A stretch of DNA of 64,000 nucleotides. Origin: Conexibacter woesei Iso977N (GTDB lineage Bacteria; Actinomycetota; Thermoleophilia; Solirubrobacterales; Solirubrobacteraceae). Positions 51,159-60,105 of the stretch are shown here, piece by piece (the stretch's first letter is position 1; each line of letters begins with the position of its first letter). The notes below the pieces were generated by a model. It was not told where the DNA came from, did not search any database, and was given only the letters and a program-made list of their open reading frames with translations. The stretch lies in the NCBI RefSeq assembly GCF_000424625.1, contig NZ_AUKG01000001.1:1488001-1552000 (forward strand), written 5' to 3'. The position numbers were made by a program, and so were the translations under genes.

Positions 51159-52388
51159 TCAGCCGTCGAGCCGCGCGATCGCCGCGACCATCTTGTCCTC
51201 GACCGACTTGGCGCAGTAGTTGCAGACCTGGTTCTCGATGAACGAGAACGCGACCCGCCGCCCGCCGGTCGTCGTGCAGTACCCCGACAGCGCGCTCACG
51301 CCGATCAGCGTCCCGGTCTTCGCGCTGCAGCGCCCCGCGGCCGCGGTCCCGCGCATGCGCGCCCTCAGCGTCCCGGTGCGTCCCGCCAGCGGCAGCGACG
51401 CGACCCACGTCCGCGCGGTCTCCTGCGCGTCCATCCGCTGCAGAAGGCGTACAACCTGCTGCGCCGTCGTCCTGTCCACGCGCGACAGCCCGGACCCATC
51501 GACCATCTTGGGGTGCACGCCGAACGACGCGAGCTGCGTCCGGACCACGTCCAGCCCCGCCGCCGTGCTGCCGTTCGCGCCGAAGCGCGCGCCGAGCGCC
51601 TTGATCAGCATCTCGGCGTAGAAGTTCTCCGACGGCACGTTGGTCAGCGCGATCAGACTGGCGATCGGCGGCGACCTCAGCGTCGCCAGCGGCTCGGCGT
51701 CGGCCGCCACGCCGCCGCCCGCGACCGTGCTCAGCCGCCCCGCCCGGGCCTTGCGCGAGTACCTCACGCCCCTCGCCTTCAGCAGCCGCGCCAGCTCGCC
51801 CGCCGCCGCGCGCGCCGGACCGGTCGCGCCCGCGCGGCCGTGGCGCCAGGACAGCGCGGTCAGCCAGCCGCCGAGGTCGCCGTCGGGCTTGTAGCCGCTG
51901 TCGGGCTCGCCGCGCAGCGTGTCGAACGCTGACTCGTCGCCGATCACGCCGCCGTCGATCCGCCTGACCCCGGCCCTCACGACGTCGTCGGCGAGCACCT
52001 TCATGCCCGCGTCGCCGAGCGTCGGGTCGCCGCCGCCGACGAGGTAGAGGTCGCCGTCCAGGACGCCGCTCGCGCCGACCTCGACGCCCGGCGCCGTGGC
52101 GACCGTCGTCTGCAGCGTGTCGGTCGGGCCGAAGCGCAGCAGCGCCGCCGCGGTCGTGAACAGCTTCTCGTTGGACGCGGGCGCCAGCGCCAGCGTCGGG
52201 CGGTGCGAGAACAGGACGGTCCCGCTCGCCTCGTCGACGACGTAGCCGCCGGCCGCCGATCCGAGCCGGTTGTGGAGCTTGTTGAGCAGCGCGTGCAGGG
52301 TCCCGGTCGTCATCGCGCCGGCCGACGGGGCCCAGGCGGCGAGGACGAGCAGGGACGCGAGCGCGAGAACGGCGGAACGGCGGCGCAT
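51159..52388 (-). CDS. dacB: D-alanyl-D-alanine carboxypeptidase/endopeptidase (PBP4, peptidase S13)
   Basis: 409 residues with a Sec signal peptide (MRRRSAVLALASLLVLAAWA, cut near APSAGA), acting on peptidoglycan outside the membrane. The serine-peptidase motifs are SNEK (Ser72-x2-Lys75 in APASNEKLFTTAAA), SEN in VPSENFYAEML and KTG in SAKTGTLIGVSALSGYC. The domain inserted between the first two motifs is typical of class C PBPs. A TAGCCT box 9 bases before the ATG suggests leaderless transcription, divergent from the patatin gene. Two cysteine pairs near the C-terminus are unusual but do not affect the active site. Confidence 0.92.
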   Translation of the reverse strand: MRRRSAVLALASLLVLAAWAPSAGAMTTGTLHALLNKLHNRLGSAAGGYVVDEASGTVLFSHRPTLALAPASNEKLFTTAAALLRFGPTDTLQTTVATAPGVEVGASGVLDGDLYLVGGGDPTLGDAGMKVLADDVVRAGVRRIDGGVIGDESAFDTLRGEPDSGYKPDGDLGGWLTALSWRHGRAGATGPARAAAGELARLLKARGVRYSRKARAGRLSTVAGGGVAADAEPLATLRSPPIASLIALTNVPSENFYAEMLIKALGARFGANGSTAAGLDVVRTQLASFGVHPKMVDGSGLSRVDRTTAQQVVRLLQRMDAQETARTWVASLPLAGRTGTLRARMRGTAAAGRCSAKTGTLIGVSALSGYCTTTGGRRVAFSFIENQVCNYCAKSVEDKMVAAIARLDG

Positions 52389-52397
52389 CGGGCGGTC

Positions 52398-52403
52398 AGG
52401 CTA
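52398..52403 (-). promoter_or_regulatory. putative -10 box for dacB
   Basis: On the reverse strand TAGCCT ends 9 bases before the dacB ATG, with no Shine-Dalgarno between. It forms, with the TACGCT box of the divergent patatin gene, a compact 71-base divergent control region. Confidence 0.45.
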
Positions 52404-52443
52404 GCTGGCCGTTCGGGCGGCTCGCGCCGACAGGGCCTCCCGG

Positions 52444-52449
52444 TACGCT
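52444..52449 (+). promoter_or_regulatory. putative -10 box for the patatin-like gene
   Basis: TACGCT lies 10 bases before the ATG at 52460, without a Shine-Dalgarno, matching the leaderless pattern of other genes in the window. Confidence 0.45.
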
Positions 52450-52459
52450 TGGGTACCTC

Positions 52460-53743
52460 ATGGGCAAGGTCGTCAAGCTCGAGTCCGCGGCAGGTGCGCC
52501 GAAAACCGGCGCGACGAGCAGCGGCGCGCGCCGGAGGCGTCCGCGGAGGCGCTCGAAGACCGCGCTCGTGCTCGGCGGCGGCGGCTTCACGGGCGGCGTC
52601 TACGAGATCGGCGCGCTGCGCGCGCTGGACCTCCTCAGCGTCAACCGGACCGTCAACCAGTTCGATGTCTACGTCGGGACGAGCGCCGGGTCGTTCGTCG
52701 CCGCGCTCACCGCCAACGGCGTGACGCCCGAGGAGATGATGCGGGTCGTCAACCAGCAGGTCCCGACGCCGTTCCGCGACATCGACCTCGGCCAGCTGCT
52801 GCGCCCCAACATCGCCGAGTACGTCAGGAAGGGCGTCGCGCTGCCGTGGAAGGCGATCAGCGTGCTGCGCGAGCTCGCGCCCCAGCTCGGGCAGGTGTCG
52901 ATCATGGACTTCGCGCTCGGCCTCGCCGAGGGCCTGCCGTCCGGCGTGTACTCCGGCTCCGGCCTGGAGTCCTACATGCGGACCGTGCTGAGCGACCCCG
53001 ACCGGACCGACGACTTCCGGCTCCTGGCGCCCGAGCTGTACCTCGCGGCGACCGACCTCGACACGTGCGAGCGGATCGTCTTCGGCGCCAACGACTGGGA
53101 CGACGTCCCGATCTCGACCGCCGTGCGCGCGTCGACCGCGCTGCCGATGGTCTACAAGCCGGTCCGGGTCCGCGACCGCGAGCTGATCGACGGCGGGATC
53201 GTCTCGACGACGAACGTCGACATCGCGGTCGAGGCGGGCGCGAAGTTCATCGTGGTGGTCAACCCGCTGGTCCCCTACGTCAACGAGTTCACCGAGCAGA
53301 CGAGCGGCCTGTTCGGCTCGCGGCCGCGCCACGTGAGCGACATGGGGCTGCCGCAGATCGGCTTCCAGGCGTTCAAGATGATGGCCTACCAGCGGCTGCA
53401 CGAGATGGCCAGGCAGTGGGAGGAGCGCTACCCAGGCGTCGACATCGTCCTGATCGAGCCCGAGCCCAACGACCAGCTGATGTTCCAGACGTCGATCATG
53501 AACTTCACCAAGCGCGTGGACATCGCGCGCCACGGGTTCCAGTCGGTGACGCTGAAGCTGGCGAGCGACTACGAGAACTTCCGGACGGTCTGCGAGCGCC
53601 ACGGCATCGAGATCTCCGCCACGCGGGTGCGCAAGGTCGTCAGGCACTTCGCGGCCGAGCAGGAGAAGACGCGGGCGTGGAGGAAGATCCTCGAGCAGAC
53701 GACCGGAACGCTGCTGCGACAAAGCGATTCGCCGGGCGCGTAG
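52460..53743 (+). CDS. patatin-like phospholipase
   Basis: 427 residues. A basic head (residues 25-33, RRRRPRRRS) leads to the patatin core: the oxyanion-hole glycine stretch VLGGGGFTGGVYEIGAL, the nucleophile elbow GTSAG with Ser75, and the catalytic Asp of IDGG at 244. It should hydrolyse acyl esters of lipids as a Ser-Asp dyad enzyme, probably at the inner face of the membrane. The C-terminal 150 residues (RVDIARHGFQSVTLKLASDY and on) are helical and unassigned. A partial copy of its last 12 codons lies 17 bases downstream. Confidence 0.9.
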   Translation: MGKVVKLESAAGAPKTGATSSGARRRRPRRRSKTALVLGGGGFTGGVYEIGALRALDLLSVNRTVNQFDVYVGTSAGSFVAALTANGVTPEEMMRVVNQQVPTPFRDIDLGQLLRPNIAEYVRKGVALPWKAISVLRELAPQLGQVSIMDFALGLAEGLPSGVYSGSGLESYMRTVLSDPDRTDDFRLLAPELYLAATDLDTCERIVFGANDWDDVPISTAVRASTALPMVYKPVRVRDRELIDGGIVSTTNVDIAVEAGAKFIVVVNPLVPYVNEFTEQTSGLFGSRPRHVSDMGLPQIGFQAFKMMAYQRLHEMARQWEERYPGVDIVLIEPEPNDQLMFQTSIMNFTKRVDIARHGFQSVTLKLASDYENFRTVCERHGIEISATRVRKVVRHFAAEQEKTRAWRKILEQTTGTLLRQSDSPGA

Positions 53744-53759
53744 GTCGTCTCGACCACGC

Positions 53760-53798
53760 GGGACGCTGCTGCGCCAGAGCGGCGACGGCAGCGCGTAG
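53760..53798 (+). pseudogene. vestige of a second patatin-like gene 3' end
   Basis: GGGACGCTGCTGCGCCAGAG and the following bases to TAG at 53796-53798 read GTLLRQSGDGSA-stop, nearly the same as the last codons of the patatin gene (GTLLRQSDSPGA-stop, ending at 53743). Only this 39-base piece is left. It may record a tandem duplication followed by deletion between copies. Confidence 0.6.
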
Positions 53799-53847
53799 TC
53801 GCGCGTTTCCGCAACTCGGTCCGGCCCGAGCTGTTTCCTACCGGCGG

Positions 53848-55125
53848 ATGACCATTCGCCCGCACCTGAGCCTGATCGCGACCTTCGTCTTCGGACTGCT
53901 GGTCTGCGCGCTCGTCGTCACGTCGATCGCCTCCGCGGCCGACGCGCCGAGCGCGACCACCGGCAGCGCCAAGGACGTCGCCCAGAACGGCGCGACGCTC
54001 GTCGCGACCGTCAACCCGAGGGGCACCGCGACGAGCGTCCGGTTCGACCTCGGGACGAGCAGCGCCTATGGGCTGGCGTCGGCGAGCAGGGACGTCGGCA
54101 ACGGGACCGACGCCGTCAGCGTCGAGATCCCGGTCGCGTCGCTGAGCGCGGGGACGACCTACCACTTCCGGGTCGTCGCGACGAGCGACGGCGGGACGGT
54201 GCAGGGCTCGGACGCGACGTTCAGGACCGCGAGCACGCCGGCCACGCCGGCGCGGCCGGGCGTGGCGACCGGCGGGGTCAGGGACGTGACGCTGAACGCC
54301 GCGACGCTGACCGCGTCGGTCGACCCCAACAGCGCGAGCACGTCCTACAGGTTCCAGTACGGGCTGACGACGTCCTACGGCGCGACGAGCGGGACGGGCT
54401 CCGCGGGGTCCGGCACGCGCGGCGTGTCGGTGAGCCAGCGGATCGGCGGGCTGACCGCGGGCAAGCGCTATCACTACCGCGTCGTGGCCACCAACTCGGT
54501 CGGGACCGTCAACGGCGGCGACCGCTCGTTCGTGGTGGCCTCGACGGCGACGAGCGCGACGCTGGCCGCCGACCACGACCCGGTCCGCTACGGCGACAGC
54601 GTGAGGCTGACCGGCAGGCTCGGCGGCTCGAGGGTCAGCGGCGTCCGCGTGCGGCTCCAGACCACGACGTTCCCCTACAACAACCCGTTCGCGGACTTCG
54701 GCAACCCGCTGGTCAGCGACTCCAGGGGCCAGTACTCGTTCACGCTGCCGTCGGTCGCGACGACGACGCGGGCGCTGGTCGTCGTCGACGGGCTGCCGCC
54801 GTTCTTCTCCACGCCGGTGACGATCCGCAGCGCGGCGCGCGCGGGGATCACGTCGGTGACGCGGCGCGCGAGCGGCGGCGTCGTGGTCGTCGGCAGCGTG
54901 ATCCCGACGACCAGGAACGCCGTCGCGGCGCTCCAGCGGCTGTCGTCGAAGGGGACGTGGCTGCCGCTCAAGCGCGCGCACGTCGCCAGGAACGGGCGCT
55001 GGTCGATCGCGCTGGGCGCGCGCAGGACCGCCATCACGGTCCGGGCCGTCGGCCTGACGCACGACGGCGGCGCGCACGTGTCCGGCACGTCGCGCACGGT
55101 CAAGATCGCCGCGCGCAGGCGCTAG
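53848..55125 (+). CDS. secreted protein with fibronectin type III-like repeats
   Basis: 425 residues with a signal peptide (MTIRPHLSLIATFVFGLLVC, cut after ASA near residue 31). Two FN3-like domains follow: GSAKDVAQNGATLVATVNPR ... TTYHFRVVATSDGGTVQGSD and GVRDVTLNAATLTASVDPNS ... KRYHYRVVATNSVGTVNGGD. A third beta domain (residues ~235-425) has the SVRLTGRLGGSRVSGVRVRL layout of bacterial Ig-like adhesion or carbohydrate-associated domains. A basic tail (VKIAARRR) closes the protein. Role in surface or exopolysaccharide interaction is inferred. The stop abuts the opposite-strand gene. Confidence 0.85.
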   Translation: MTIRPHLSLIATFVFGLLVCALVVTSIASAADAPSATTGSAKDVAQNGATLVATVNPRGTATSVRFDLGTSSAYGLASASRDVGNGTDAVSVEIPVASLSAGTTYHFRVVATSDGGTVQGSDATFRTASTPATPARPGVATGGVRDVTLNAATLTASVDPNSASTSYRFQYGLTTSYGATSGTGSAGSGTRGVSVSQRIGGLTAGKRYHYRVVATNSVGTVNGGDRSFVVASTATSATLAADHDPVRYGDSVRLTGRLGGSRVSGVRVRLQTTTFPYNNPFADFGNPLVSDSRGQYSFTLPSVATTTRALVVVDGLPPFFSTPVTIRSAARAGITSVTRRASGGVVVVGSVIPTTRNAVAALQRLSSKGTWLPLKRAHVARNGRWSIALGARRTAITVRAVGLTHDGGAHVSGTSRTVKIAARRR

Positions 55126-55368
55126 CTACAGCGGCATCTTCGAGCGGCCGCGGCGGCCGCCCTCGGCGGACTTGTTGACGGCCTTCTGGCTCGTCGAGAA
55201 CGGCTTGGCGAACCACTTGCCGAGCCTGCCCGGCGCCTTGGAGCCGCCGCGCGCGCCGAGGCCGAACGCCTTGGAGGCGCCGTGCTGCGGGTGGCGCGAC
55301 AGGCGGGGCGCCAGGAACGCCAGGATGGCGAGGACGATGCAGAGGGCGATGACGCCGGCGAGGATCAT
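55126..55368 (-). CDS. 80-residue single-pass membrane protein (DUF6411-like)
   Basis: One N-terminal membrane helix (MILAGVIALCIVLAILAFLA), then a conserved-looking basic cytoplasmic part PRLSRHPQHGASKAFGLGAR and LGKWFAKPFSTSQKAVNKSA. This resembles the small actinobacterial DUF6411 family as I remember it. Function unknown. The ATG start at 55368 gives a sensible membrane helix. Convergent with the fibronectin-like gene with no spacer. Confidence 0.75.
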   Translation of the reverse strand: MILAGVIALCIVLAILAFLAPRLSRHPQHGASKAFGLGARGGSKAPGRLGKWFAKPFSTSQKAVNKSAEGGRRGRSKMPL

Positions 55369-55434
55369 GGTCCTGTCGGCGTACCCGGAACCGCGCCGTC
55401 ACAAGAACGGCTGTGCAGGACACTGCCGGTGCGG

Positions 55435-56013
55435 ATGGGACGGACAGGACCCCTGACGGCGCTGGCGCGCGCCGGCGACGAGCCCGAGGCGTTCGCCGTG
55501 TTCTACGACGAGCACGGCCGCGACCTCGTGCGCTTCTTCGCGCGGCGGCTGATCGACGCCGAGGCCGCGCTGGACCTGACCGCCGAGACGTTCGCGCAGG
55601 CGTTCGCCGGGCGCCGGTCGTTCCGCGGCCGCAGCGACGAGGAGGCGCGGGCGTGGCTGTACACGATCGCCCACCGCCAGCTCGCGGGCTACCTGCGGCG
55701 CGGCTACGTGGACCGCGAGGGGCGCGAGAAGCTCGGCGTCCAGCTGCAGCCCGCGGGCGCCGAGGAGCTGGCGCGCGTCGAGGAGCTCGCCGACCTGCGC
55801 GGCCTGCGCGCGTCGATCGCCGCGGGGCTCGAGACGCTGAGCGCCGAGCAGCGCGAGGCCGTCACCCTGCGCGTCGTCGCCGAGCTGCCCTACCCGGAGC
55901 TGGCCGCGCGCCTCCAGATCACCGAGCCGACCGCCCGCGCCCGCGTGTCCCGCGCGCTGCGGGCGCTGCGCGCCGTCATGACCGACCCGACGACCTCCGG
56001 AGGCGAGGCATGA
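55435..56013 (+). CDS. ECF-type RNA polymerase sigma factor
   Basis: 192 residues from the ATG at 55435; a GTG at 55429 with AGGAC 7 bases upstream is an equally good start. Region 2 (about residues 20-90) shows AVFYDEHGRDLVRFFARRLI, LTAETFAQAF and ARAWLYTIAHRQLAGYLRRG. Region 4 (residues 130-182) shows LSAEQREAVTLRVVAELPYP followed by the helix-turn-helix ITEPTARARVSRALRALR. It redirects RNA polymerase to stress or envelope genes. The next gene starts in its stop codon (ATGA) and encodes a membrane protein that could be its antagonist. Confidence 0.92.
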   Translation: MGRTGPLTALARAGDEPEAFAVFYDEHGRDLVRFFARRLIDAEAALDLTAETFAQAFAGRRSFRGRSDEEARAWLYTIAHRQLAGYLRRGYVDREGREKLGVQLQPAGAEELARVEELADLRGLRASIAAGLETLSAEQREAVTLRVVAELPYPELAARLQITEPTARARVSRALRALRAVMTDPTTSGGEA

Positions 56014-57191
56014 GCATCCAGGACCTTCCGACGCTGGTCGACTTCCGCGACCAGCTCACCGCGCTCGCGGCCGCCGAGGCGCGGGGTGGGGCGGAGGCTC
56101 CGGCGCGCGCGCGGCGCGGGCGGCGGCGGCGTGGCTTCGCGCCGCGGCTCGTCTTCGTGGCGCTCGGCGCGGTGTTGCTGGCGGCGGGGGTCGCGGCGGC
56201 GGCGATCGTCGGGCTGCGGGCGACGGTGGTGCCGGGGCCGAGCCCGGAGGACGTCGCGCCGCAGGAGATCGTCGTGGCGGCGTCGGCGCGGGTGCTGGGC
56301 GTCCGGGCGCAGGATCCGGGCGATGGCTCGGTGTGGGCGCTGCGCTCGGCGCGGACGCGCGATGGCGAGGTCTGCCTGACCGTGGGGCAGGCGCGCGGTG
56401 GCGACTTCGGGCTCGTCGGGCTGGACGGGAAGTTCCGGCTGCTCGCGCCGGAGCTGGCCGACGGCTGCGGGATCCGAGTCGGGGGCGACGCGCTGACGCT
56501 CAGCGGCGCCCGCACCTTCGCGGCGGCGAAGCGCAGCGACGTGCGGACCGTCGTCTACGGGCTCGGCGCGAAGCTGCGCGGGGTGACCCTCCGGGTCGGC
56601 GCGACCACACGGAAGGTCCCCGTCACCCGCGACGGCGCCTACGCCGTGGCGCTCGCCGGCTACCCCGAGGACCGCCCGGTCCACGTCGCGCTGCGCTACG
56701 CCGACGGCCACACCGGCACGCTCGACTACGGCAGCAACCGCCGGCTCGTGACCAGCCCCGGCGGCCTGCCCGCGCTGCGGCTCGACGGCGGGATCGTCGA
56801 CTCCGCCCGCCACACGCCGTGCCTGGAGGTCACCGCCGCCCGCCACGTCCCGGGCGCGGGCAGCGGCCCGACCGCGTGCGGTCCGGACTCCCGGCCGTGG
56901 GGCACCGTCCGCGCCGTCAGGCCCGGCCACGGGCGCTGGGGCAGGTTCCCCGCGCGCACGCTCGCGTGGGGCAGCTGGCCGCGCGGCCATACGAAGCTGG
57001 GCGCGGTCACCGTCCGCTCGCCCGCGGGGACCGTCAGGGCCCGGATCCTCGGCGAGCGCCACACGTTCCTCGCCGTCCTGCCCGCGCGCGTCAACCCGCG
57101 CGACGTGACCGTGACGCTGACCCCGGAGCGCGGCGCGCCCGTCACGTTCCACACCACCTTGAACCTGCGACCCGACCCGATGACCCACTGA
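56010..57191 (+). CDS. membrane-anchored protein, putative anti-sigma partner
   Basis: 393 residues. A 45-residue cytoplasmic part (MSIQDLPTLVDFRDQLTALA, then a basic RARRGRRRR) precedes one membrane helix (residues 47-68). The large outer part is beta-rich, with paired cysteines (EVCLTVGQ, DGCGIRVGG, HTPCLEVTA, GPTACGPDS). Position directly after the ECF gene with a 4-base overlap suggests an anti-sigma or sensor role. No ZAS zinc motif is seen, so this is inference from context. The cysteine-pair architecture resembles the next gene. Confidence 0.8.
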   Translation: MSIQDLPTLVDFRDQLTALAAAEARGGAEAPARARRGRRRRGFAPRLVFVALGAVLLAAGVAAAAIVGLRATVVPGPSPEDVAPQEIVVAASARVLGVRAQDPGDGSVWALRSARTRDGEVCLTVGQARGGDFGLVGLDGKFRLLAPELADGCGIRVGGDALTLSGARTFAAAKRSDVRTVVYGLGAKLRGVTLRVGATTRKVPVTRDGAYAVALAGYPEDRPVHVALRYADGHTGTLDYGSNRRLVTSPGGLPALRLDGGIVDSARHTPCLEVTAARHVPGAGSGPTACGPDSRPWGTVRAVRPGHGRWGRFPARTLAWGSWPRGHTKLGAVTVRSPAGTVRARILGERHTFLAVLPARVNPRDVTVTLTPERGAPVTFHTTLNLRPDPMTH

Positions 57192-58474
57192 TGCCCCGCC
57201 GCTCGCTCCGCCTGCTCGCCGTCCTCAGCGTCCTCGTCGGGATCGCCGCCGGGGCGGTCGTCGCGGTCGCCGTGCCGCGCCACGCCAAGACCACCAACAT
57301 CCCGAAGCTCGCGGTGCTGCGCACCGCCGCGCCGTACCCCGAGGTGTCGTGGCAGCACGGCATGCACGCCACCACCAGGCCGCGCATCCTCCTCACAGCG
57401 CCCGACCCCGCCGGCGGCCCGGACTGGGCGCTGCGCGCCTTCAGCGGGACCAACATCCTGCCCAAGGGCGTGCCGCTGAGCCACATCGGCAGGGAGTTGC
57501 TGGGCGTCAAGGACTGCGTCGAGCTCGGCCGGATCCACCACGGCACGTTCGGCTGGCTCGACGGCGGCGGGACGTTCCGCCCCGTCCCGGCCGGCCATCA
57601 GGCCGGGTCGCGCAACTGCCGACCGCACGGCAAGCCGCTGCCGGAGGACCACGACAGCGCCGTCTGGACCACCTGGGCCTCGCACCCGGAGTACGGCGAG
57701 CCGCAGCCGCTCGCCACGGTCGTCTGGGGCACTGCGCCCGTCGCGGTCAAGGCCATCAACATCTCCCCGCGCAGCGTCGGGACCGCGGACCTCCACCGCA
57801 GCGCCGACCGCCGCGCGTTCATCGCGTTCCTGGCGCCGCAGGGCGCGCTGCCGCGCGCCACCACCGCCTACGCCGTCGACGACCAAGGCCATCAACATCG
57901 CGTGCTGCGCACGATGCAGTTCCGCCCGACGCTCGCGCAGGGCCGGCTCGCCGCCCGCGCGCCCGACCCCGACGGCGGCGCGCCGTGGGGCATGGCGGTC
58001 GTCCGCGGCCCGCAGGGCACATGGTGCACGGGCAACGCGGGGCGCGTCGTCGGCGACGGGGTCGGCCAGCTCGACCCGCGCACCGACGTCTTCTTCGACC
58101 AGTCGAGCTTCGCCTACAACTGCCCGGCGCTGACGGGCAGGTTCAAGATGTCGCACAACCACCCGTTGGTGTACGGGTTCTCCGCGGGCGTGACGGTCGA
58201 CGACACCGGCCCCGGCTCCGCGCGCGACCACGGCCGGATCGCGCTGCGCCACGACCCCGGCGCCACGGTCTTCTCCGGCGTCGCCCTGCCCGGCGTCGTC
58301 TCGATCACCGTGATCGCGCCGACCCAGACGCGCACGATCCGCCCGTCCGGCCCGTCGCACGCGTTCGTGATCGCGTTCCCGGGCTCGTTCCCGAGCGGCA
58401 GGATCCAGCTCGTCAGCCACTTCGCCGACGGCACGACCGCCACGCAGGGCGACCACACCGACGACTTGTCATAG
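57191..58474 (+). CDS. membrane-anchored or secreted protein of unknown family
   Basis: 427 residues. An N-terminal hydrophobic helix (residues 5-29, LRLLAVLSVLVGIAAGAVVA) could be a signal anchor. The rest is outside the membrane, beta-rich, with cysteines in VKDCVELGRI, SRNCRPHG, GTWCTGNAG and AYNCPALTG. The ATG shares a base with the stop of the preceding gene, so it forms a three-gene transcript with the sigma factor. It ends 12 bases from a convergent gene. I do not recognise the family. Confidence 0.82.
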   Translation: MPRRSLRLLAVLSVLVGIAAGAVVAVAVPRHAKTTNIPKLAVLRTAAPYPEVSWQHGMHATTRPRILLTAPDPAGGPDWALRAFSGTNILPKGVPLSHIGRELLGVKDCVELGRIHHGTFGWLDGGGTFRPVPAGHQAGSRNCRPHGKPLPEDHDSAVWTTWASHPEYGEPQPLATVVWGTAPVAVKAINISPRSVGTADLHRSADRRAFIAFLAPQGALPRATTAYAVDDQGHQHRVLRTMQFRPTLAQGRLAARAPDPDGGAPWGMAVVRGPQGTWCTGNAGRVVGDGVGQLDPRTDVFFDQSSFAYNCPALTGRFKMSHNHPLVYGFSAGVTVDDTGPGSARDHGRIALRHDPGATVFSGVALPGVVSITVIAPTQTRTIRPSGPSHAFVIAFPGSFPSGRIQLVSHFADGTTATQGDHTDDLS

Positions 58475-58486
58475 ACCTTGGGCGGC

Positions 58487-59620
58487 CTACAGCGCCTGCT
58501 CGGCCGCGAGGTCCAGCGCGCGCAGCAGGCGCGCGGCGTCCTCCGGCCGGTGCGGGATCGTCAGCCGGACCCGGTCCGGCGCGCCGACGCCGTTGCCGGT
58601 CTGCACGGCGATCCCCGCGCGGTCCAGCTTCGTGGCGAGGTCGGAAGCGCCGTGCGGCCCCGGCGCGGGCAACCACAGGATGTTGGCCTGCGACTCCGGC
58701 ACGTCGACCCCGCGCTCCCTCAGCGCCGCGGTCAGCGCGGTGCGCTGCTCGGCGATCGCCGCGCGGCGGCGCTCCAGCATGCGCTCCTGGGTCCGGATCG
58801 CCTCCAGCGCGCCGGCCTGCGCCAGCTCGTTGACGCCCAGCTCGGGCGCCAGCTGCTCCAGCAGAGGCTCGGCGCCCGGGCCGCCGAGCGCGTAGCCGCA
58901 GCGCAGCCCCGCCAGCCCCCAGGCCTTCGAGAACGTCCGGAAGATCAGCAGGCGCGGGAAGTCCTCCAACAACGCCAGCGTCGCGTCGACCGGCTCGGCG
59001 TCGACGAAGTCGCGCAGCGCCTCGTCGAGCAGGACGACCACACGCTCGGGCAACCCCTCCAACAACCGCCGCAGCTCACCCAAGGACAACAACTCGCCCG
59101 TCGGGTCGTTCGGGTTGCACAGCGCGACCAGGCGCGTGCGGTCGTTGACCGCGGCCAGCACGTCGTCGACCCCGAACCCCGCGACCGGCACCGCGACGCC
59201 GCGCGCGTGGCGGGCGACGACCGGATACAGCGGGTACGACGGCCACGGCGTGATCAGCTCGTCGTCGGCCTCCAGCAGCGCGGCCGCGGCCTCCGAGATC
59301 AGCTGCGCGACACCATCTCCTACAACAAGGCGACCCTCGGCCACGCCGTGGCGGTGGGCCAGCTCGGAGCGCAGCTCGCTGCTGGAGCGGTCCAGGTAGC
59401 GGTGCAGCCCGCGCCGCGCCGCGAAGGTGATGGCGTTGACGATCGCCGGCGGCGGGTACTCGGGCCACGTCGTGCGGGAGAGGTCGAGCGGATCGACGCG
59501 CGCCAGCTCCTTCGCGCGGCGCTCGGCGGCGGCCTCGCGGAGGCTGGTGTTGACCTCCTCCTCGCTCAGGCCCTCGAACTGCCTGTAGTAGCCGAAGAGC
59601 CCGCGCTTCCTCTCCGCCAT
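58487..59620 (-). CDS. PLP-dependent class I/II aminotransferase (HisC-like)
   Basis: 377 residues from the ATG at 59620 (MAERKRGLFGYYRQFEGLSE). The fold-type I signatures are NPNDPTG at 169-175, LDEALRDF at 199-206 where most relatives have DEAYxxF, and the PLP lysine 232 in FRTFSKAWGLAGLRCGYALG. It resembles histidinol-phosphate aminotransferase but the missing Tyr in the DEAY motif and the context leave the substrate open. The start overlaps the stop of the upstream membrane gene (ATGA), so the two are co-translated. Confidence 0.88.
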   Translation of the reverse strand: MAERKRGLFGYYRQFEGLSEEEVNTSLREAAAERRAKELARVDPLDLSRTTWPEYPPPAIVNAITFAARRGLHRYLDRSSSELRSELAHRHGVAEGRLVVGDGVAQLISEAAAALLEADDELITPWPSYPLYPVVARHARGVAVPVAGFGVDDVLAAVNDRTRLVALCNPNDPTGELLSLGELRRLLEGLPERVVVLLDEALRDFVDAEPVDATLALLEDFPRLLIFRTFSKAWGLAGLRCGYALGGPGAEPLLEQLAPELGVNELAQAGALEAIRTQERMLERRRAAIAEQRTALTAALRERGVDVPESQANILWLPAPGPHGASDLATKLDRAGIAVQTGNGVGAPDRVRLTIPHRPEDAARLLRALDLAAEQAL

Positions 59621-60099
59621 CAGCCGCCCTGGCCGCTGAACGACGACGAGCCGGGCCCGTTGATGACGATGAACCAGAACGCGAAGACGATCGCGCAGAC
59701 CGCGGCGGTGACTGCGAAGACGCGGCCCATCGCGCCGTTGCGCTGGTCGATCCCGGCGGCGCGGCGCACGAGGATCCAGGCGTGGTCGACGCGCTTGAGG
59801 ATCATCAGCCCGCCCATCAGCGCGACGATCATCGCGATGAACGCGACGAGGATCGCGACGCCGACGTTCGCGCCCCAGTACTGCACGCGCGAGGCGAGCC
59901 ACAGCGCGCCGGCCGGGATCGGGCCCCAGAACAGCAGCGAGATGACGATCTCGATCGCCAGCAGCCCGTGGGCGCCGAGCCTGTCCAGGCGCCGGCGCGC
60001 CGCCGTCCCGCGCTCCGGAAGGGCGCGGTACTTGGTCGGCGCCGTCCCCGGGCGGCGTCCGACGAACAGCCCGCCGTTGTCGGTCGGATCCGTACGCAC
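59620..60099 (-). CDS. membrane protein upstream of the aminotransferase
   Basis: 159 residues from the GTG at 60099 (MRTDPTDNGGLFVGRRPGTA). After a 45-residue polar head, three or four membrane helices follow (AIEIVISLLFWGPIPAGALW, VAILVAFIAMIVALMGGLMI, VFAVTAAVCAIVFAFWFIVI). A TACCCT box lies 6 bases before the start, suggesting a leaderless transcript with the aminotransferase gene. A longer frame upstream lacks membrane-protein character. Family unknown. Confidence 0.78.
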   Translation of the reverse strand: MRTDPTDNGGLFVGRRPGTAPTKYRALPERGTAARRRLDRLGAHGLLAIEIVISLLFWGPIPAGALWLASRVQYWGANVGVAILVAFIAMIVALMGGLMILKRVDHAWILVRRAAGIDQRNGAMGRVFAVTAAVCAIVFAFWFIVINGPGSSSFSGQGG

Positions 60100-60105
60100 G
60101 ACTAC

